Of a DNA stretch of 64,000 nt, positions 51,668 through 61,357 are shown piece by piece. Each line of letters starts with the position of its first letter. The first letter of the stretch is position 1. The notes beneath the pieces were generated by a model. The model was given only the letters and a program-made list of their open reading frames with translations, did no database searches and was not told the origin of the DNA. The position numbers and the translations under genes are program-made. The DNA is taken from NCBI RefSeq assembly GCF_002251435.1, contig NZ_NPJI01000090.1:124001-188000 (forward strand). The letters are read 5' to 3'. The stretch is from Prevotella sp. P2-180 (GTDB taxonomy: Bacteria; Bacteroidota; Bacteroidia; Bacteroidales; Bacteroidaceae).

Positions 51668-53671
51668 CTACTTGCACTGAATCTTAATCATAATGAAAGA
51701 GTAAGGGGCAAGTTCGAGTGTCATGTTTTTCTTTACCTTTATCTGTGTTGTTACAGGAGCAATGGGCTGAGAATCGAAATTGTTTTCGTCTTCAGGCTGT
51801 CCGCTCAGGGTAACTTGTGTTGCAAGAGGCTTCATTCCGCTGAAACGCGAGAGGTTTACCTTTGCTGTCTTAGTATTTGCAGTGGCGTTGCAGATCTTCA
51901 CAAACAGTTCGCGGGTCTTTGTGTTAAGTACCACGCTCTGCTCCTGAAGTAAGCCTTCGCCTTCCGATTTGTCAGGATTGTCGATTGTCACGCAGTTGCC
52001 GTAGTAGTAGTTGCCTGCCGACTCGCCAAACATCTTCTGTACATAATAGCTGCAAGTGGGATATACGCGTGAGTTGTCGTAGTATATGAGGTCAGGATTC
52101 CACTGTGTACCGTTTTTGCGGGCAAGCAGCGGTGCGTATGATGTCATACATACAACATCTCCGTTACGCTCTATATGTAGTAGGTAAAGGGCCTCAGACA
52201 GGGCATCGATGAGTTTTTTGTCCTTTGCGGCATATTCGCCAAGGTACACCTTGGTCTTGCGGTCGCGTGGATAGCTGTCATATTGGCGCGATTTTTGGAA
52301 GTATTCGCGTGGCTCGTAGTAGTGTTCGTCAAGAATAGGCATTGCCAGTTCTTCTGCTATTCTCCAACCATTGTCGTAGTCTGGATTGCCTTTGTGTGAA
52401 CCAGGTCCTGCTGTGCCTACGATAATGATTTCAGGATGAGCCTTTGTCACACGCTCGTAGATATACTTGAAACGCTCTTCGAATTCTGGAGAAATGCGCT
52501 CCTCGTTGCCTATGCCAAGATATTTGAGGTTGAATGGAGCTGGATGGCCTGCTTCTGCACGCACTTTTCCCCATTTGGTGTCCACACCGCCGTTTGCCCA
52601 TTCGATGAGGTCGAGAGCCTCTTCAACCCATTCGTCCATCTGTGCCATGGCAATGGTGTCTTGAGCTTGGTTTTTCATTCCCCAACCTCCGTTTGTGCCT
52701 TGACAGCTTACACCACATGGAAGTATTGGCAGTGGCTCCATGCCCATGTCTTCGCAGAGCTGGAAATACTCGTGATAACCTATTTCCATCGACTGGTGGT
52801 AGCCCCATGTGTTCTTCAATTGCTTACGCTGATGTTTCGGGCCTACGGTATTTTTCCAACGATATGTGTTCCAAAAACCATCTCCACCGCCGTGTACTAC
52901 ACATCCTCCGGGGAAACGCATGAAGCGAGGACGAATGGCCTCAAGTGTCTCGGCAAGGTCTTTGCGTATGCCGTGACCATGATATGTGTCTTGTGGCATG
53001 AGCGACACTTGGTCGACGTCCATCACGCCTGTTTTGAGTGCGAGTATCTGAAGCACTGCTGTGTTACAGTCTTTTGTGGCTGTGATGGTGGCTGAATACT
53101 GTTTCCACTGGTTGCCGCTAACGGTTACCGTGGCTTCTCCCAGAACGTTCGGGTCCTTGCCCCATCCTGTTGGTTCGGCAATGACGATGCGTACAGGCTT
53201 GTCGTCTCCTTCCACATTGCGTGCGAAGAAAGAGAAATCGTACTTGTCACCAGCCTTGATTGTCATAGCGTCGAATCCATCGTTCTGAATACCGAAACCT
53301 GTCCATCCGGTATAGTCATAGTAATGACCTACACGCTCGATGTTTAGTCGCATGTAGTTTGGATTGTTTGGATGAAGCGGTTGCTGCTGCTTTGCTTCGA
53401 GGAAGCCTAAGGAATGTCCTGGGCGTATGGTGCGCCATGCTGTACCAGGACCCCAACCGTCGTGGTCGGAAGGAGAATACTCGAACGATCCGTTTTGAAC
53501 GAGTTGTGCGTTAAGTCCGCCGTCGGCAGAATTGTTGATGTCCTCGAAGAAAATACCGATAAGTTGGTCACTTATCTGCTTGCCTCCAGACGGGGCTTTC
53601 ATTTGCTTCTGGGCTGAGACACCCAGTGCTGAAGCCAACAATAGGGCTCCGAATAAATAACGTTTGTTCAT
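51668..53671 (-). CDS. Alpha-L-arabinofuranosidase, GH51
   Basis: The product is 667 aa from the ATG at 53671 (MNKRYLFGALLLASALGVSAQ, a clear signal peptide); the frame is open to 53881 but that part overlaps the secDF end and has no sense. An N-terminal CBM-like domain (~60-220) precedes the GH51 barrel. The acid/base Glu is in YLGIGNEERIS and the nucleophile Glu in KVYLGEYAAKD. A C-terminal beta-sandwich ends the protein. It releases arabinose from arabinoxylan or arabinan side chains, in the periplasm or at the surface. Confidence 0.93.
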   Translation of the reverse strand: MNKRYLFGALLLASALGVSAQKQMKAPSGGKQISDQLIGIFFEDINNSADGGLNAQLVQNGSFEYSPSDHDGWGPGTAWRTIRPGHSLGFLEAKQQQPLHPNNPNYMRLNIERVGHYYDYTGWTGFGIQNDGFDAMTIKAGDKYDFSFFARNVEGDDKPVRIVIAEPTGWGKDPNVLGEATVTVSGNQWKQYSATITATKDCNTAVLQILALKTGVMDVDQVSLMPQDTYHGHGIRKDLAETLEAIRPRFMRFPGGCVVHGGGDGFWNTYRWKNTVGPKHQRKQLKNTWGYHQSMEIGYHEYFQLCEDMGMEPLPILPCGVSCQGTNGGWGMKNQAQDTIAMAQMDEWVEEALDLIEWANGGVDTKWGKVRAEAGHPAPFNLKYLGIGNEERISPEFEERFKYIYERVTKAHPEIIIVGTAGPGSHKGNPDYDNGWRIAEELAMPILDEHYYEPREYFQKSRQYDSYPRDRKTKVYLGEYAAKDKKLIDALSEALYLLHIERNGDVVCMTSYAPLLARKNGTQWNPDLIYYDNSRVYPTCSYYVQKMFGESAGNYYYGNCVTIDNPDKSEGEGLLQEQSVVLNTKTRELFVKICNATANTKTAKVNLSRFSGMKPLATQVTLSGQPEDENNFDSQPIAPVTTQIKVKKNMTLELAPYSFIMIKIQCK

Positions 53672-53714
53672 TATAATATTAGTTTTAGTTAGTAAATGTC
53701 TTATTGAAAAGGTT

Positions 53715-53748
53715 GGCGGCTGCCGTTCGTAATAGAATTGCAGCCGCC
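53715..53748 (-). terminator. Hairpin after secDF
   Basis: GGCGGCTGC (53715-53723) and GCAGCCGCC (53740-53748) pair perfectly over 9 bp. A second small palindrome, ACCTTAT/ATAAGGT, lies at 53763-53781, nearer the secDF stop. Either may end the minus-strand secDF transcript before the GH51 gene. Confidence 0.6.
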
Positions 53749-53792
53749 TGAAGAGAGGTGTTACCTTATATATAATAAGGTGGGATAGGGTC

Positions 53793-56771
53793 TTATTCTT
53801 CTTCCTTAATCTTGCGGCCCATAGTGCGGAAGGCGATAGGAGCTGCAATGAAGATGGAAGAGCAAGTACCGAAGACAACACCGAGAATCATCGCAAACGA
53901 GAAGCTGCGGATGCTGTCGCCACCAAGGATGAAGATGCAAAGTAGCACTATCAATGTGGTAACAGAGGTGTTGATGGTACGTGCCAAGGTCTGGTTCAGC
54001 GAGTCGTTGAACAGTTGCTGGCGGTCACGCTTCGGGAAGAGGTTAAAGTTCTCGCGGATACGGTCGAACACCACCACCTTGTCGTTGATAGAATAACCGA
54101 TAACGGTAAGTATGGCACCGATGAATGTCTGGTCGATTTCGAGCGACATTGGAACGAAGCCCCATAATGCCGAATAGATACCAATAACGATGAGTGTGTC
54201 GAGAGCCAAGGCGATGGTAGAACCCCATGAGTAAGCAATGTTGCGGAAGCGGATGAGGATATAGAGGAAAATGGCTATCAATGCGAAGATAACGCTTATG
54301 ATAGCACCATGTGTGATATCCTTAGCCACAGAAGGACCCACCTTTGTGCTGCTGATGATTGATCCACCTTCGCGTACGTCAGGATTCTTGAAGGCTTCAA
54401 CGCTCTTCTGTGTCACGAGACCTGCGCTTGACATGGCCTTGTAGAGAATGTTTTCACACTCGTCGTCGACGTTAGGATTGTTTGACTCAATCTTATAGTT
54501 GGTTGACACGCGGATGGTCTTGCCGTCAGTACCGAGGGCGATGGCGCTCACATTGGCGTCGCCGAAGGCACCCTGAAGGGCTGTACGAACATCCTCAGGC
54601 TCAACGGCCTTCTCAAGTTTCACAACATAGTTGCGACCACCGGTGAAGTCGATGCTCTTGCTCAGTCCGCGGGTGGCGAGACATACGATGAGCAGAACAG
54701 CAGCAATACCCCAGATGGTGAAGGTCCTCTTGTAGATGCCCATGAAGTTGAACTTCGTGTTCTGCATAAGGTTCTTGGAGAAACCTGTAGAGAAGGTGAG
54801 GTTGAGCCACTTGTCCTTGTTCATGCGGTTCTCGTATACCAGACGTGTGAGGTAAACGGCTGTGAAGAACGAGCAGAAGATACCGATGATAAGAGTGGTG
54901 GCGAAACCGCGGATAGGACCTGTACCGAAGGCGTAAAGTATGAAACCTGTGATGATAGATGTCAAGTTAGAGTCGAAGATGGCCGAGAAAGCGTTGGCAT
55001 AACCTTTCTTTATGGCTTCGCGAACGTTTGAACCTGCTCTAAGCTCTTCCTTGGTACGCTCATAGATAAGCACGTTGGCATCGACTGCCATACCGAGCGA
55101 GAGCACGATACCAGCGATACCTGGCATTGTAAGGGCGGCCTGGAACGAGGTGAGGATGCCGAGAGTGAAGAAGAGGTTGAAGATAAGTGCGATGTTGGCC
55201 ATCATACCTGGGATGACGCCATAGAGGCAGAGCATGTAGATCATCAGGAGGATGAATGCCACGATGAACGACATCACACCTTGCTGTATTGACTGTGCAC
55301 CGAGTGACGGACCAACCACTTCTTCCTGCACGATACGAGTAGGAGCTGGCATCTTACCAGAGTTGAGCGTGTTGGCGAGGTCCTTGGTGTCCTCGATGGT
55401 GAAGTTACCTGAGATTTCTGAGTTACCGCCAGAGATTTCACCATTTACGCGAGGTGCGCTATAAACAGAGTTGTCGAGCACGATGGCAATGGCGCGGTTG
55501 ATGTTCATCTTTGTGAGTTGAGCCCAGCGGCGTGCACCGTCGCTGTTCATCTGCATTGATACGTTAGGCTGTCCATACTGTGAGAAGCCATCCTTGGCAG
55601 ATGTGATTACGTCTCCTTCCAGTGGAGCGCGGCCAGAAGGCTCGGTCACCTTGATGGCATGGAGTTCATATACCTGACCCTTTGTGTCGAAATCGGCAGG
55701 CTTGGCGCTCCATAAGAGCTTAAGGTCAGACGGAAGCACTTGGCGTGCTATTTCAGAATAGATGACTTTGTTAACATCGGCTGTATCGCGTGCCATGGCA
55801 TAACCTACAGTACTCAGTCCTTGACCCTGTACAGGCTGGAATACAGAGAACAGAGGGTTCTGCTTCTTTAATGCCTCCGCGCTCTTGTCGGTGCTGGCTT
55901 CTGTCTTCTTCAGCTTTGCAAGTGCAGAAGATTCAGCCTTTGCAGTATCAGCCTTTGCAGTATCAGCAACAGCCTCAGTAGTCTTTGTAGAATCAGCAGT
56001 AGCCTCTTCTACGTTGCCTGCTGCATAGCGCTGGTTGAGCTGAGCGAGCAGAGGAACGATTTCCTGACTGTTGTATGTCTCCCAGAACTCAAGGTTGGCG
56101 CTTCCCTGAAGGAGCTTGCGCACACGCTCAGGCTCTTTGATACCAGGCATTTCCACCATGATACGTCCAGACTGTCCTTCGAGCTTTTGTATGTTAGGCT
56201 GAACAACACCGAACTTGTCGATACGGTTGCGCACTACGAGGAAAGAGTTGTCAACAGCCGACTGTACTTCAGCCCTTACGGCAGCCTCCACTTCAGAGTC
56301 GCTGCTTTGTGTGTTCACCTTTCCCTTCATCTGCTGTGTTGCAAAAACCTCAGCAAGACGATGGCCTGGAGCATTCTGCTTGTAGTACTTGATGAAGAGT
56401 GAGACGAAGTCAGCCTGGCTGGTCTCTTCTTCTTTCTTAGCCTGCTCCATAGACTTTGTGAAGGCAGCGTCGGTTTTGTGGTCAGCCAGAACGGCAACAA
56501 CGTCGGGCACCGACACTTCGAGGATTACATTCATACCGCCCTTCAGGTCAAGTCCGAGGCCGATTTCCATTTCACGGCACTGCTTAAGCGAATAAGCGCC
56601 GAGATACACTTTCTCGTTCATGATTGAGTCGAGGTATTCCTGTCCAGCCTCTTCACCCATCGCAGCCGCCTTGTTTTCATAGTGGCGTGTGACGAACGAG
56701 AAGGACAGATAGAATACGCACACCAGAATCAGGACAAGTGCGATAAACTTTACAATTCCTTTGTTTTGCAT
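53793..56771 (-). CDS. secDF: Fused protein translocase subunit SecDF
   Basis: SecDF uses the proton motive force to help export through SecYEG. It has 992 aa: SecD and SecF are fused, as is usual in Bacteroidota. The SecD part begins with one helix then GLGLDLKGGMNVILEV (~73), the large periplasmic P1 region and membrane helices with NVLIYERTKEE (~575). The SecF part starts about 690 (SKSIDFTGGRNYVVKL, then SINDKVVVFDRIREN, ~915). An Ala/Lys/Thr-rich insert (~265-305, repeats of ADTAKA) in P1 looks like a lineage-specific linker. Confidence 0.96.
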   Translation of the reverse strand: MQNKGIVKFIALVLILVCVFYLSFSFVTRHYENKAAAMGEEAGQEYLDSIMNEKVYLGAYSLKQCREMEIGLGLDLKGGMNVILEVSVPDVVAVLADHKTDAAFTKSMEQAKKEEETSQADFVSLFIKYYKQNAPGHRLAEVFATQQMKGKVNTQSSDSEVEAAVRAEVQSAVDNSFLVVRNRIDKFGVVQPNIQKLEGQSGRIMVEMPGIKEPERVRKLLQGSANLEFWETYNSQEIVPLLAQLNQRYAAGNVEEATADSTKTTEAVADTAKADTAKAESSALAKLKKTEASTDKSAEALKKQNPLFSVFQPVQGQGLSTVGYAMARDTADVNKVIYSEIARQVLPSDLKLLWSAKPADFDTKGQVYELHAIKVTEPSGRAPLEGDVITSAKDGFSQYGQPNVSMQMNSDGARRWAQLTKMNINRAIAIVLDNSVYSAPRVNGEISGGNSEISGNFTIEDTKDLANTLNSGKMPAPTRIVQEEVVGPSLGAQSIQQGVMSFIVAFILLMIYMLCLYGVIPGMMANIALIFNLFFTLGILTSFQAALTMPGIAGIVLSLGMAVDANVLIYERTKEELRAGSNVREAIKKGYANAFSAIFDSNLTSIITGFILYAFGTGPIRGFATTLIIGIFCSFFTAVYLTRLVYENRMNKDKWLNLTFSTGFSKNLMQNTKFNFMGIYKRTFTIWGIAAVLLIVCLATRGLSKSIDFTGGRNYVVKLEKAVEPEDVRTALQGAFGDANVSAIALGTDGKTIRVSTNYKIESNNPNVDDECENILYKAMSSAGLVTQKSVEAFKNPDVREGGSIISSTKVGPSVAKDITHGAIISVIFALIAIFLYILIRFRNIAYSWGSTIALALDTLIVIGIYSALWGFVPMSLEIDQTFIGAILTVIGYSINDKVVVFDRIRENFNLFPKRDRQQLFNDSLNQTLARTINTSVTTLIVLLCIFILGGDSIRSFSFAMILGVVFGTCSSIFIAAPIAFRTMGRKIKEEE

Positions 56772-56828
56772 TTTTTTATTATTATATTTTTAATTTATTA
56801 TTGTCAAGCTATTGTCGAAAAAAGCATG

Positions 56829-56836
56829 CAAATATA
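56829..56836 (-). promoter_or_regulatory. -7 element for secDF
   Basis: On the minus strand this is TATATTTG, 57 bp before the secDF start codon, in an A/T-rich gap between secDF and the EEP gene. Confidence 0.5.
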
Positions 56837-56885
56837 ATGATTTTTTTACAATTTAAAAAATAAAAACAAGATTTTCTCAATTTTT

Positions 56886-57971
56886 TTATGGTTTATAGTT
56901 GAATTTAAGCCAACAATATATGGGATAATGGTCTGATGCGAGGATTTTGTTGTCCACTCGACAGTTGTATGGTGTGAAATGGCTGGAACATAAAATGTTG
57001 TCGATACGTACGTTAAAACCTTTCTGATTATATGACAAACCGGGACCATTTGCTGTCTCTATATAGCAGTCTGTGAGACCATCGGCTACGGTGCGGTGTG
57101 TGTAGGATATGGGGCTGTCGTTGAAGTCTCCGCATACTATTATAGGGTAGTCGGGATGACTTTTTATATAGTTAGCCACCGCCCTTGCCTGGGGAGCTCT
57201 CAGCTTTGCGGCATTTGCCAGTTTGCCTGCAATGTATTGTGTTTCCTTTTTTACCGTGTCTCTTTCTATGTCTCCATGAAACATTTGTTTATAGCGTGTC
57301 TTGTCATCGTTTGTCAGATGGTTGCTCTCAAAGTGGTTGTTTATGACTATCACGGTTTTTCCGTTGACATTGAGCCAACATGCAATGCTTCCGTTACGTT
57401 TTGACTCGTAGTCAATGCGTTCGGTCTTAATAATCTTGTATTTTGAATATACGCTCACGGCGTTCATTTTCATATCTCCCACTTCAAGTCTTGAGCTATA
57501 TTGGTAGATGCTGTCGAGATGCACCTTTGGGTTTAGCCATTGTCCGAGATCTTCCTGTATACACAATATGTCGGCCTTGCTGTTTTTCACGTAGTTCATT
57601 GTTGTTTCAAATGAATTGTCCACGCCTTTGTCGTATACGTATCCATGTACGTTGAACGACAATACTTTCATACATCCTATTGGAGTGTCGTGAGGAATAT
57701 TAAATGGTATGTATTTCCTTATCGGCACATAACACATTATGAATCCGATGATGGGAATGAATATCATTCTTTTGCATACTATTAGCCATACCATAAGAAA
57801 TCCGAGATTTATCAGCAACATTACAGGAAAAGCAAGCCCTATTGTGGCTGCTAACGGATGTACTGATGGATTTATGTAGTCGGAATATCCCACTGCAAGC
57901 ATTACGACAATAGTGGCGATGTTTGCCCCTGCCACTATGTTTCTGGCAATCAGTTTTATTTTGCTTATCAT
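56886..57971 (-). CDS. Membrane-anchored endonuclease/exonuclease/phosphatase family protein
   Basis: The product has 361 aa. Three N-terminal transmembrane segments (to about residue 95) anchor an EEP domain. Motifs: LSFNVHGYVYD, ILCIQEDLG (metal Glu), VINNHFESNH, IVCGDFNDSP (catalytic Asp-Asn) and ASDHYPIYCWL (Asp-His). EEP-fold enzymes cleave phosphodiester or phosphomonoester bonds in DNA, lipids or inositol phosphates; the substrate here is unknown. It lies 8 bp after the rhomboid gene and is probably co-transcribed with it. Confidence 0.9.
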   Translation of the reverse strand: MISKIKLIARNIVAGANIATIVVMLAVGYSDYINPSVHPLAATIGLAFPVMLLINLGFLMVWLIVCKRMIFIPIIGFIMCYVPIRKYIPFNIPHDTPIGCMKVLSFNVHGYVYDKGVDNSFETTMNYVKNSKADILCIQEDLGQWLNPKVHLDSIYQYSSRLEVGDMKMNAVSVYSKYKIIKTERIDYESKRNGSIACWLNVNGKTVIVINNHFESNHLTNDDKTRYKQMFHGDIERDTVKKETQYIAGKLANAAKLRAPQARAVANYIKSHPDYPIIVCGDFNDSPISYTHRTVADGLTDCYIETANGPGLSYNQKGFNVRIDNILCSSHFTPYNCRVDNKILASDHYPIYCWLKFNYKP

Positions 57972-57979
57972 TGTTTTTC

Positions 57980-58906
57980 TTATCCGTTGCTGCTGTCGAA
58001 GAGTTTTTGCTTTTCTTCTTTTGTCAGACTATCATATCCACTTCGGCGTATTTTGTCGAGTATGCGGTCAATTTCTTCCTGGTTTTGCTTTTTCCTTGCA
58101 TTAAATTCCCAGTCGTCTTCCCTGTCGTTGGTGCCGCCTTTGTGTACTTTCATTTTTGGCTGGCTTCTCTTTTCGAAGTTTTCCTTAAGCCTGTCAAAAA
58201 ACTGTCGTCCGTTGCTTCTTCCGTATCCAGCTGTGGGATGGTTGTTCCAATATCGTATCATGAGATATCCGAAAAGCATACCTCCAAGATGTGCCATGTG
58301 GGCAACATTGTCTCCAGAAGAGCTCATGGCAGAGAAGAGATCTATAGCCACGTAGAACATCACAAACCATTTTGCCTTGATCGGGATGGGCAGTGGGAAG
58401 ATGAATATGCGCTCGTTGGGGAATATCATTCCGAAGGCGAGAAGTATGGCATACACAGCTCCAGAGGCTCCAATGGTGGTCCATCCGTTGAGTTGTGTAG
58501 ATAGCTGATGTCCAATGGCGAACAGTTCGCCGAATCCAACTGTCGGGTCTTGTGCTGAGATGGTGAAATAGAAGGAGAAGAATTGGGCAATCTCCTGCAT
58601 TATGCCAGCTCCCACTCCGCATGAAATGTAATAAAATAAGAATTTCTTAGGTCCCCAAACATTTTCTATCACAACACCAAACATCCAGAGTGCAAACATG
58701 TTGAAGAGAATATGTGTGAAACCAGAATGCAAAAACATGTATGTCAATAACTGCCATACCTGAAAATCGGCAGCCATAAAAAAGTGCAATCCCAATAGGT
58801 CGTTGAGGTCTAATCCTCTGAGTTGCAATATCCATGTTGCCACGAATGCTATGATATTGACCAACAATAGATTTTTGGTCACAACAGGAATGTTTCTCAT
58901 AATCAA
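57980..58906 (-). CDS. Rhomboid family intramembrane serine protease
   Basis: The product has 308 aa with six transmembrane helices. The catalytic Ser is in TIGASGAVYAILLAFG (~157) and the catalytic His in HMAHLGGMLFGYLMIRY (~210). HSGFTHILFNMFALWMFG is the conserved helix-2 motif. A hydrophilic C-terminal tail of about 80 residues (charged, ending EKQKLFDSSNG) extends beyond the core. Rhomboids cut membrane proteins within the bilayer; the target is unknown. It is divergent from the HU gene. Confidence 0.93.
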   Translation of the reverse strand: MIMRNIPVVTKNLLLVNIIAFVATWILQLRGLDLNDLLGLHFFMAADFQVWQLLTYMFLHSGFTHILFNMFALWMFGVVIENVWGPKKFLFYYISCGVGAGIMQEIAQFFSFYFTISAQDPTVGFGELFAIGHQLSTQLNGWTTIGASGAVYAILLAFGMIFPNERIFIFPLPIPIKAKWFVMFYVAIDLFSAMSSSGDNVAHMAHLGGMLFGYLMIRYWNNHPTAGYGRSNGRQFFDRLKENFEKRSQPKMKVHKGGTNDREDDWEFNARKKQNQEEIDRILDKIRRSGYDSLTKEEKQKLFDSSNG

Positions 58907-58943
58907 TTTACCTTTCTATTATTAATAATCATCTTTATGGCCG

Positions 58944-58951
58944 CAAAATTA
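58944..58951 (-). promoter_or_regulatory. -7 element for the rhomboid gene
   Basis: On the minus strand this is TAATTTTG, 37 bp before the start codon; a CAAA (-33 complement) lies at a long 23-bp spacing. Confidence 0.45.
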
Positions 58952-59034
58952 CTAAAAATCTTCGTCAATTCATACAAAAAAAGGCATGTATAAGAAGAAA
59001 ATTAGAGAAAAAACTATTTTTTTTTCTTTTTTTG

Positions 59035-59065
59035 TTTGAATTGTGAATTCTTTACCCTATATTTG
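59035..59065 (+). promoter_or_regulatory. Promoter for the HU gene
   Basis: TTTG (59035-59038) and TATATTTG (59058-59065) are separated by 19 bp, a full consensus match. The HU start codon lies 54 bp downstream. Confidence 0.78.
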
Positions 59066-59119
59066 CGTACGAAAAGTACAGAAATCATTTTATATAACAA
59101 CAAATAACTTATTAAAATT

Positions 59120-59392
59120 ATGAACAAGACAGAATTAGTTGAAAAAATCGCCTTAGGTTCAGGTCTTTCTAAGGAAGCATCGAAAAAGGCTCTTGATGCT
59201 ACAGTGGCAGCCATAAAGGAGGCTTTGGTTGCTGGTGACAAGGTGGCACTTGTTGGTTTCGGTACATTCAGTGTAACTGAGCGTCCTGCCCGTGAGGGTG
59301 TGAATCCGTTGACTAAAGAGAAAATCCAGATTGAGGCAAAGAAGAGTGCAAAGTTCAAGGCTGGTGCAGAACTGGCTGATGCCTTGAATTAA
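59120..59392 (+). CDS. HU family DNA-binding protein
   Basis: The product has 90 aa, the usual size of HU. MNKTELVEKIALGSGLSKEASK forms the helical dimerisation part. VALVGFGTFSVTERPAREGVNP contains the beta arm with the intercalating Pro (RPAREGVNP). It bends and compacts DNA as a dimer. It is monocistronic, with its own promoter and a strong terminator, consistent with high expression. Confidence 0.95.
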   Translation: MNKTELVEKIALGSGLSKEASKKALDATVAAIKEALVAGDKVALVGFGTFSVTERPAREGVNPLTKEKIQIEAKKSAKFKAGAELADALN

Positions 59393-59437
59393 TATTGTAA
59401 AAAAATATTTTACTCTACTACTGCAAGTGGGTAAAGA

Positions 59438-59494
59438 AGTATAAAGGAGATAAGAGGAGATTACGTTTATCTCCTTTATCTCCTTTTTTATACT
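59438..59494 (+). terminator. Strong terminator after the HU gene
   Basis: A long imperfect stem (about 24 bp) is formed by AGTATAAAGGAGATAAGAGG... (from 59438) and its complement ending TTTTTTATACT (to 59494), with a short loop around TACGTTT. A T-run sits in the 3' arm. It probably ends HU transcription; it may also work from the convergent kduD side. Confidence 0.8.
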
Positions 59495-59523
59495 CTTTTT
59501 CTACCTTATAGTTTTATGAAGCA

Positions 59524-60327
59524 TCAGGGCTGCTTGCCGATGTAGGCAAGTATACCACCGTCTACATAGAGTATGTGGCCGTTCACAAAGTCTGATGCGT
59601 CTGAAGCCAAGAATACAGCTGGACCCATAAGGTCGTCGGGTGTACCCCAACGTGCGGCTGGAGTCTTTGAGATGATGAAACGATCAAACGGATGGCGGCT
59701 GCCGTCGGGTTGTATCTCGCGCAGTGGAGCAGTTTGTGGTGTAGCTATATAGCCAGGGCCAATACCATTGCACTGTATGTTGTGTTCACCAAACTCAGAG
59801 CAGATGTTGCGTGTGAGCATTTTCAGTCCGCCCTTTGCTGCAGCGTATGCCGAAACGGTCTCGCGTCCGAGTTCGCTCATCATTGAGCAGATATTGATAA
59901 TCTTTCCGTGTCCTTTCTTTATCATTCCTGGAATGACAGCTTTCGACACGATAAAAGGAGCGTTGAGGTCGATATCTATAACCTTACGGAAGTCTTCTAC
60001 CGACATATCAGTCATAGGTATACGTTTGATGATACCAGCGTTGTTAACAAGTATGTCTATGGTTCCAAGTTCTTTTTCTATGTCTGCCACCATAGCCTTT
60101 ACTTGTTCTTCGTCGGTCACGTCGCAGATATATCCCTTAGCCTCAATACCTTTTGCCTTATAGTCAGCGAGTGCTTGGTCGAGGTGTTCCTGACCGCGGC
60201 AGTTGAATGCTATTTTTGCTCCTGCCAGTGCGTATGCCTCGGCAATGGCGAAGCCGATACCGTAGGCTGCTCCTGTCACGAGGGCCACCTTGCCCTCAAG
60301 TGAGAATCTTTTGCTGAATGTATCCAT
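59524..60327 (-). CDS. kduD: 2-dehydro-3-deoxy-D-gluconate 5-dehydrogenase-like SDR
   Basis: The product has 267 aa. The cofactor motif is VTGAAYGIGFAIA, NNAG stands at ~95, and the catalytic Ser and Tyr-x-x-x-Lys are in ICSMMSELGRETVSAYAAAK (~150-168). The family includes gluconate 5-dehydrogenase and KduD. Because the gene directly follows kduI (36-bp gap), the KduD role, reducing 2,5-diketo-3-deoxygluconate to KDG with NADH, is preferred. This serves unsaturated uronates released from pectin or glycosaminoglycans. Confidence 0.85.
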   Translation of the reverse strand: MDTFSKRFSLEGKVALVTGAAYGIGFAIAEAYALAGAKIAFNCRGQEHLDQALADYKAKGIEAKGYICDVTDEEQVKAMVADIEKELGTIDILVNNAGIIKRIPMTDMSVEDFRKVIDIDLNAPFIVSKAVIPGMIKKGHGKIINICSMMSELGRETVSAYAAAKGGLKMLTRNICSEFGEHNIQCNGIGPGYIATPQTAPLREIQPDGSRHPFDRFIISKTPAARWGTPDDLMGPAVFLASDASDFVNGHILYVDGGILAYIGKQP

Positions 60328-60363
60328 GTGTAGTTTATATTTCGAATATTTTCAACTCCTTAA

Positions 60364-61209
60364 CTACTTCAAGTCAGTGATTAGCGAGAAGTCTTGGTCG
60401 CCGTAGTCGAGGTTTTCTCCACCCATACCCCAAATAAAGGTGTAGTTGTGGGTTGCGGCTGCAGAGTGGATGCTCCATTCTGGTGAGAGTACAGCCTGGT
60501 CGCCCTTCATCCAGATGTGGCGTGTCTCGTCCACTTCTCCCATAAAATGGCATACAGCCTGGTCTTGTGGCACCTCGAAGTAGAAGTATGCTTCCATTCG
60601 GCGGCTGTGTACGTGTGCCGGCATGGTATTCCATACGCTGCCAGTTGCAAGTTCAGTCATACCCATCTGTAGCTGACAAGTGGGCAGAACCTGTGATACG
60701 AGCATCTTGTTGATGTTTCTCTCGTTGCTCATTTCGAGCGAGCCCATGTGAGCCACTATAGCGTCTTCCTTTGTCACCTTGCGGCAAGGATATTCTTTGT
60801 GGGCAGTGGTGCTATTGAAGTAGAACTTTGCCGGACAATCAGGATTGGTGCTGCTGAATATCACGTCACGGTCACCTCTTCCGATATATAGAGCTTCCTT
60901 AAATCCGAGAGTGAAAGTCTCATCTCCCACTTTTATTGTTCCTTCACCCTGGCCAACGTTAAAAATACCGATTTCGCGTCGTGTGGTGAAGAAATCAGCT
61001 TTCAGGGGGTCGATAGCCTCGAGCTTCAGAGCCTCGTTAACAGGCATTGCTCCACCAACCACCATTCTGTCATACATAGAGTAAACCATGTTTACTTCGT
61101 CGGCAGCGAACACTTTCTCAATAAGAAAGTCGCGGCGGATGCGTGCTGTATCATAGTTTTTTGCATCCTGTGGGTGTGCTGCATAGCGCACTTCATAATT
61201 TGTTTTCAT
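60364..61209 (-). CDS. kduI: 5-dehydro-4-deoxy-D-glucuronate isomerase
   Basis: KduI isomerises 4-deoxy-5-ketouronate to 2,5-diketo-3-deoxygluconate in pectin and glycosaminoglycan breakdown. It has 281 aa, normal for the cupin-type family. The zinc site is in MPAHVHSRRMEAYFYF (His, His, Glu at ~198-205) and WSIHSAAATHNY (His). RREIGIFNVGQGEGTI marks the N-terminal cupin half. A promoter stands 34 bp upstream; kduD follows on the same transcript. Confidence 0.95.
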   Translation of the reverse strand: MKTNYEVRYAAHPQDAKNYDTARIRRDFLIEKVFAADEVNMVYSMYDRMVVGGAMPVNEALKLEAIDPLKADFFTTRREIGIFNVGQGEGTIKVGDETFTLGFKEALYIGRGDRDVIFSSTNPDCPAKFYFNSTTAHKEYPCRKVTKEDAIVAHMGSLEMSNERNINKMLVSQVLPTCQLQMGMTELATGSVWNTMPAHVHSRRMEAYFYFEVPQDQAVCHFMGEVDETRHIWMKGDQAVLSPEWSIHSAAATHNYTFIWGMGGENLDYGDQDFSLITDLK

Positions 61210-61243
61210 ATATAATTTGTTTGTTTATATTGATTTGCTTGCA

Positions 61244-61274
61244 CAAAGGTACTTAAAGTTTATTGAAAATCAAA
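61244..61274 (-). promoter_or_regulatory. Promoter for kduI-kduD
   Basis: On the minus strand TTTG (61271-61274) and TACCTTTG (61244-61251) are separated by 19 bp, a full consensus match. No clear operator is seen. Confidence 0.75.
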
Positions 61275-61315
61275 ATATAATACGCATTTTCTTTGCTTTT
61301 TACTTATTTTTAAGA

Positions 61316-61351
61316 AAAGAAAAAGGCTGCACGACTATCGTACAGCCTTTT
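61316..61351 (-). terminator. Terminator after tRNA-Gln
   Basis: On the minus strand AAAGGCTGTACGA and TCGTGCAGCCTTT pair with one mismatch around a 3-nt loop, followed by a T-rich run. It starts about 7 nt after the tRNA 3' end. Confidence 0.8.
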
Positions 61352-61357
61352 CTTGGA

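Noticed and set aside
53672-53881. N-terminal extension of the GH51 frame into secDF
   Set aside because: The ATG at 53671 opens a proper signal peptide; the extension overlaps the secDF end and has low-complexity content.
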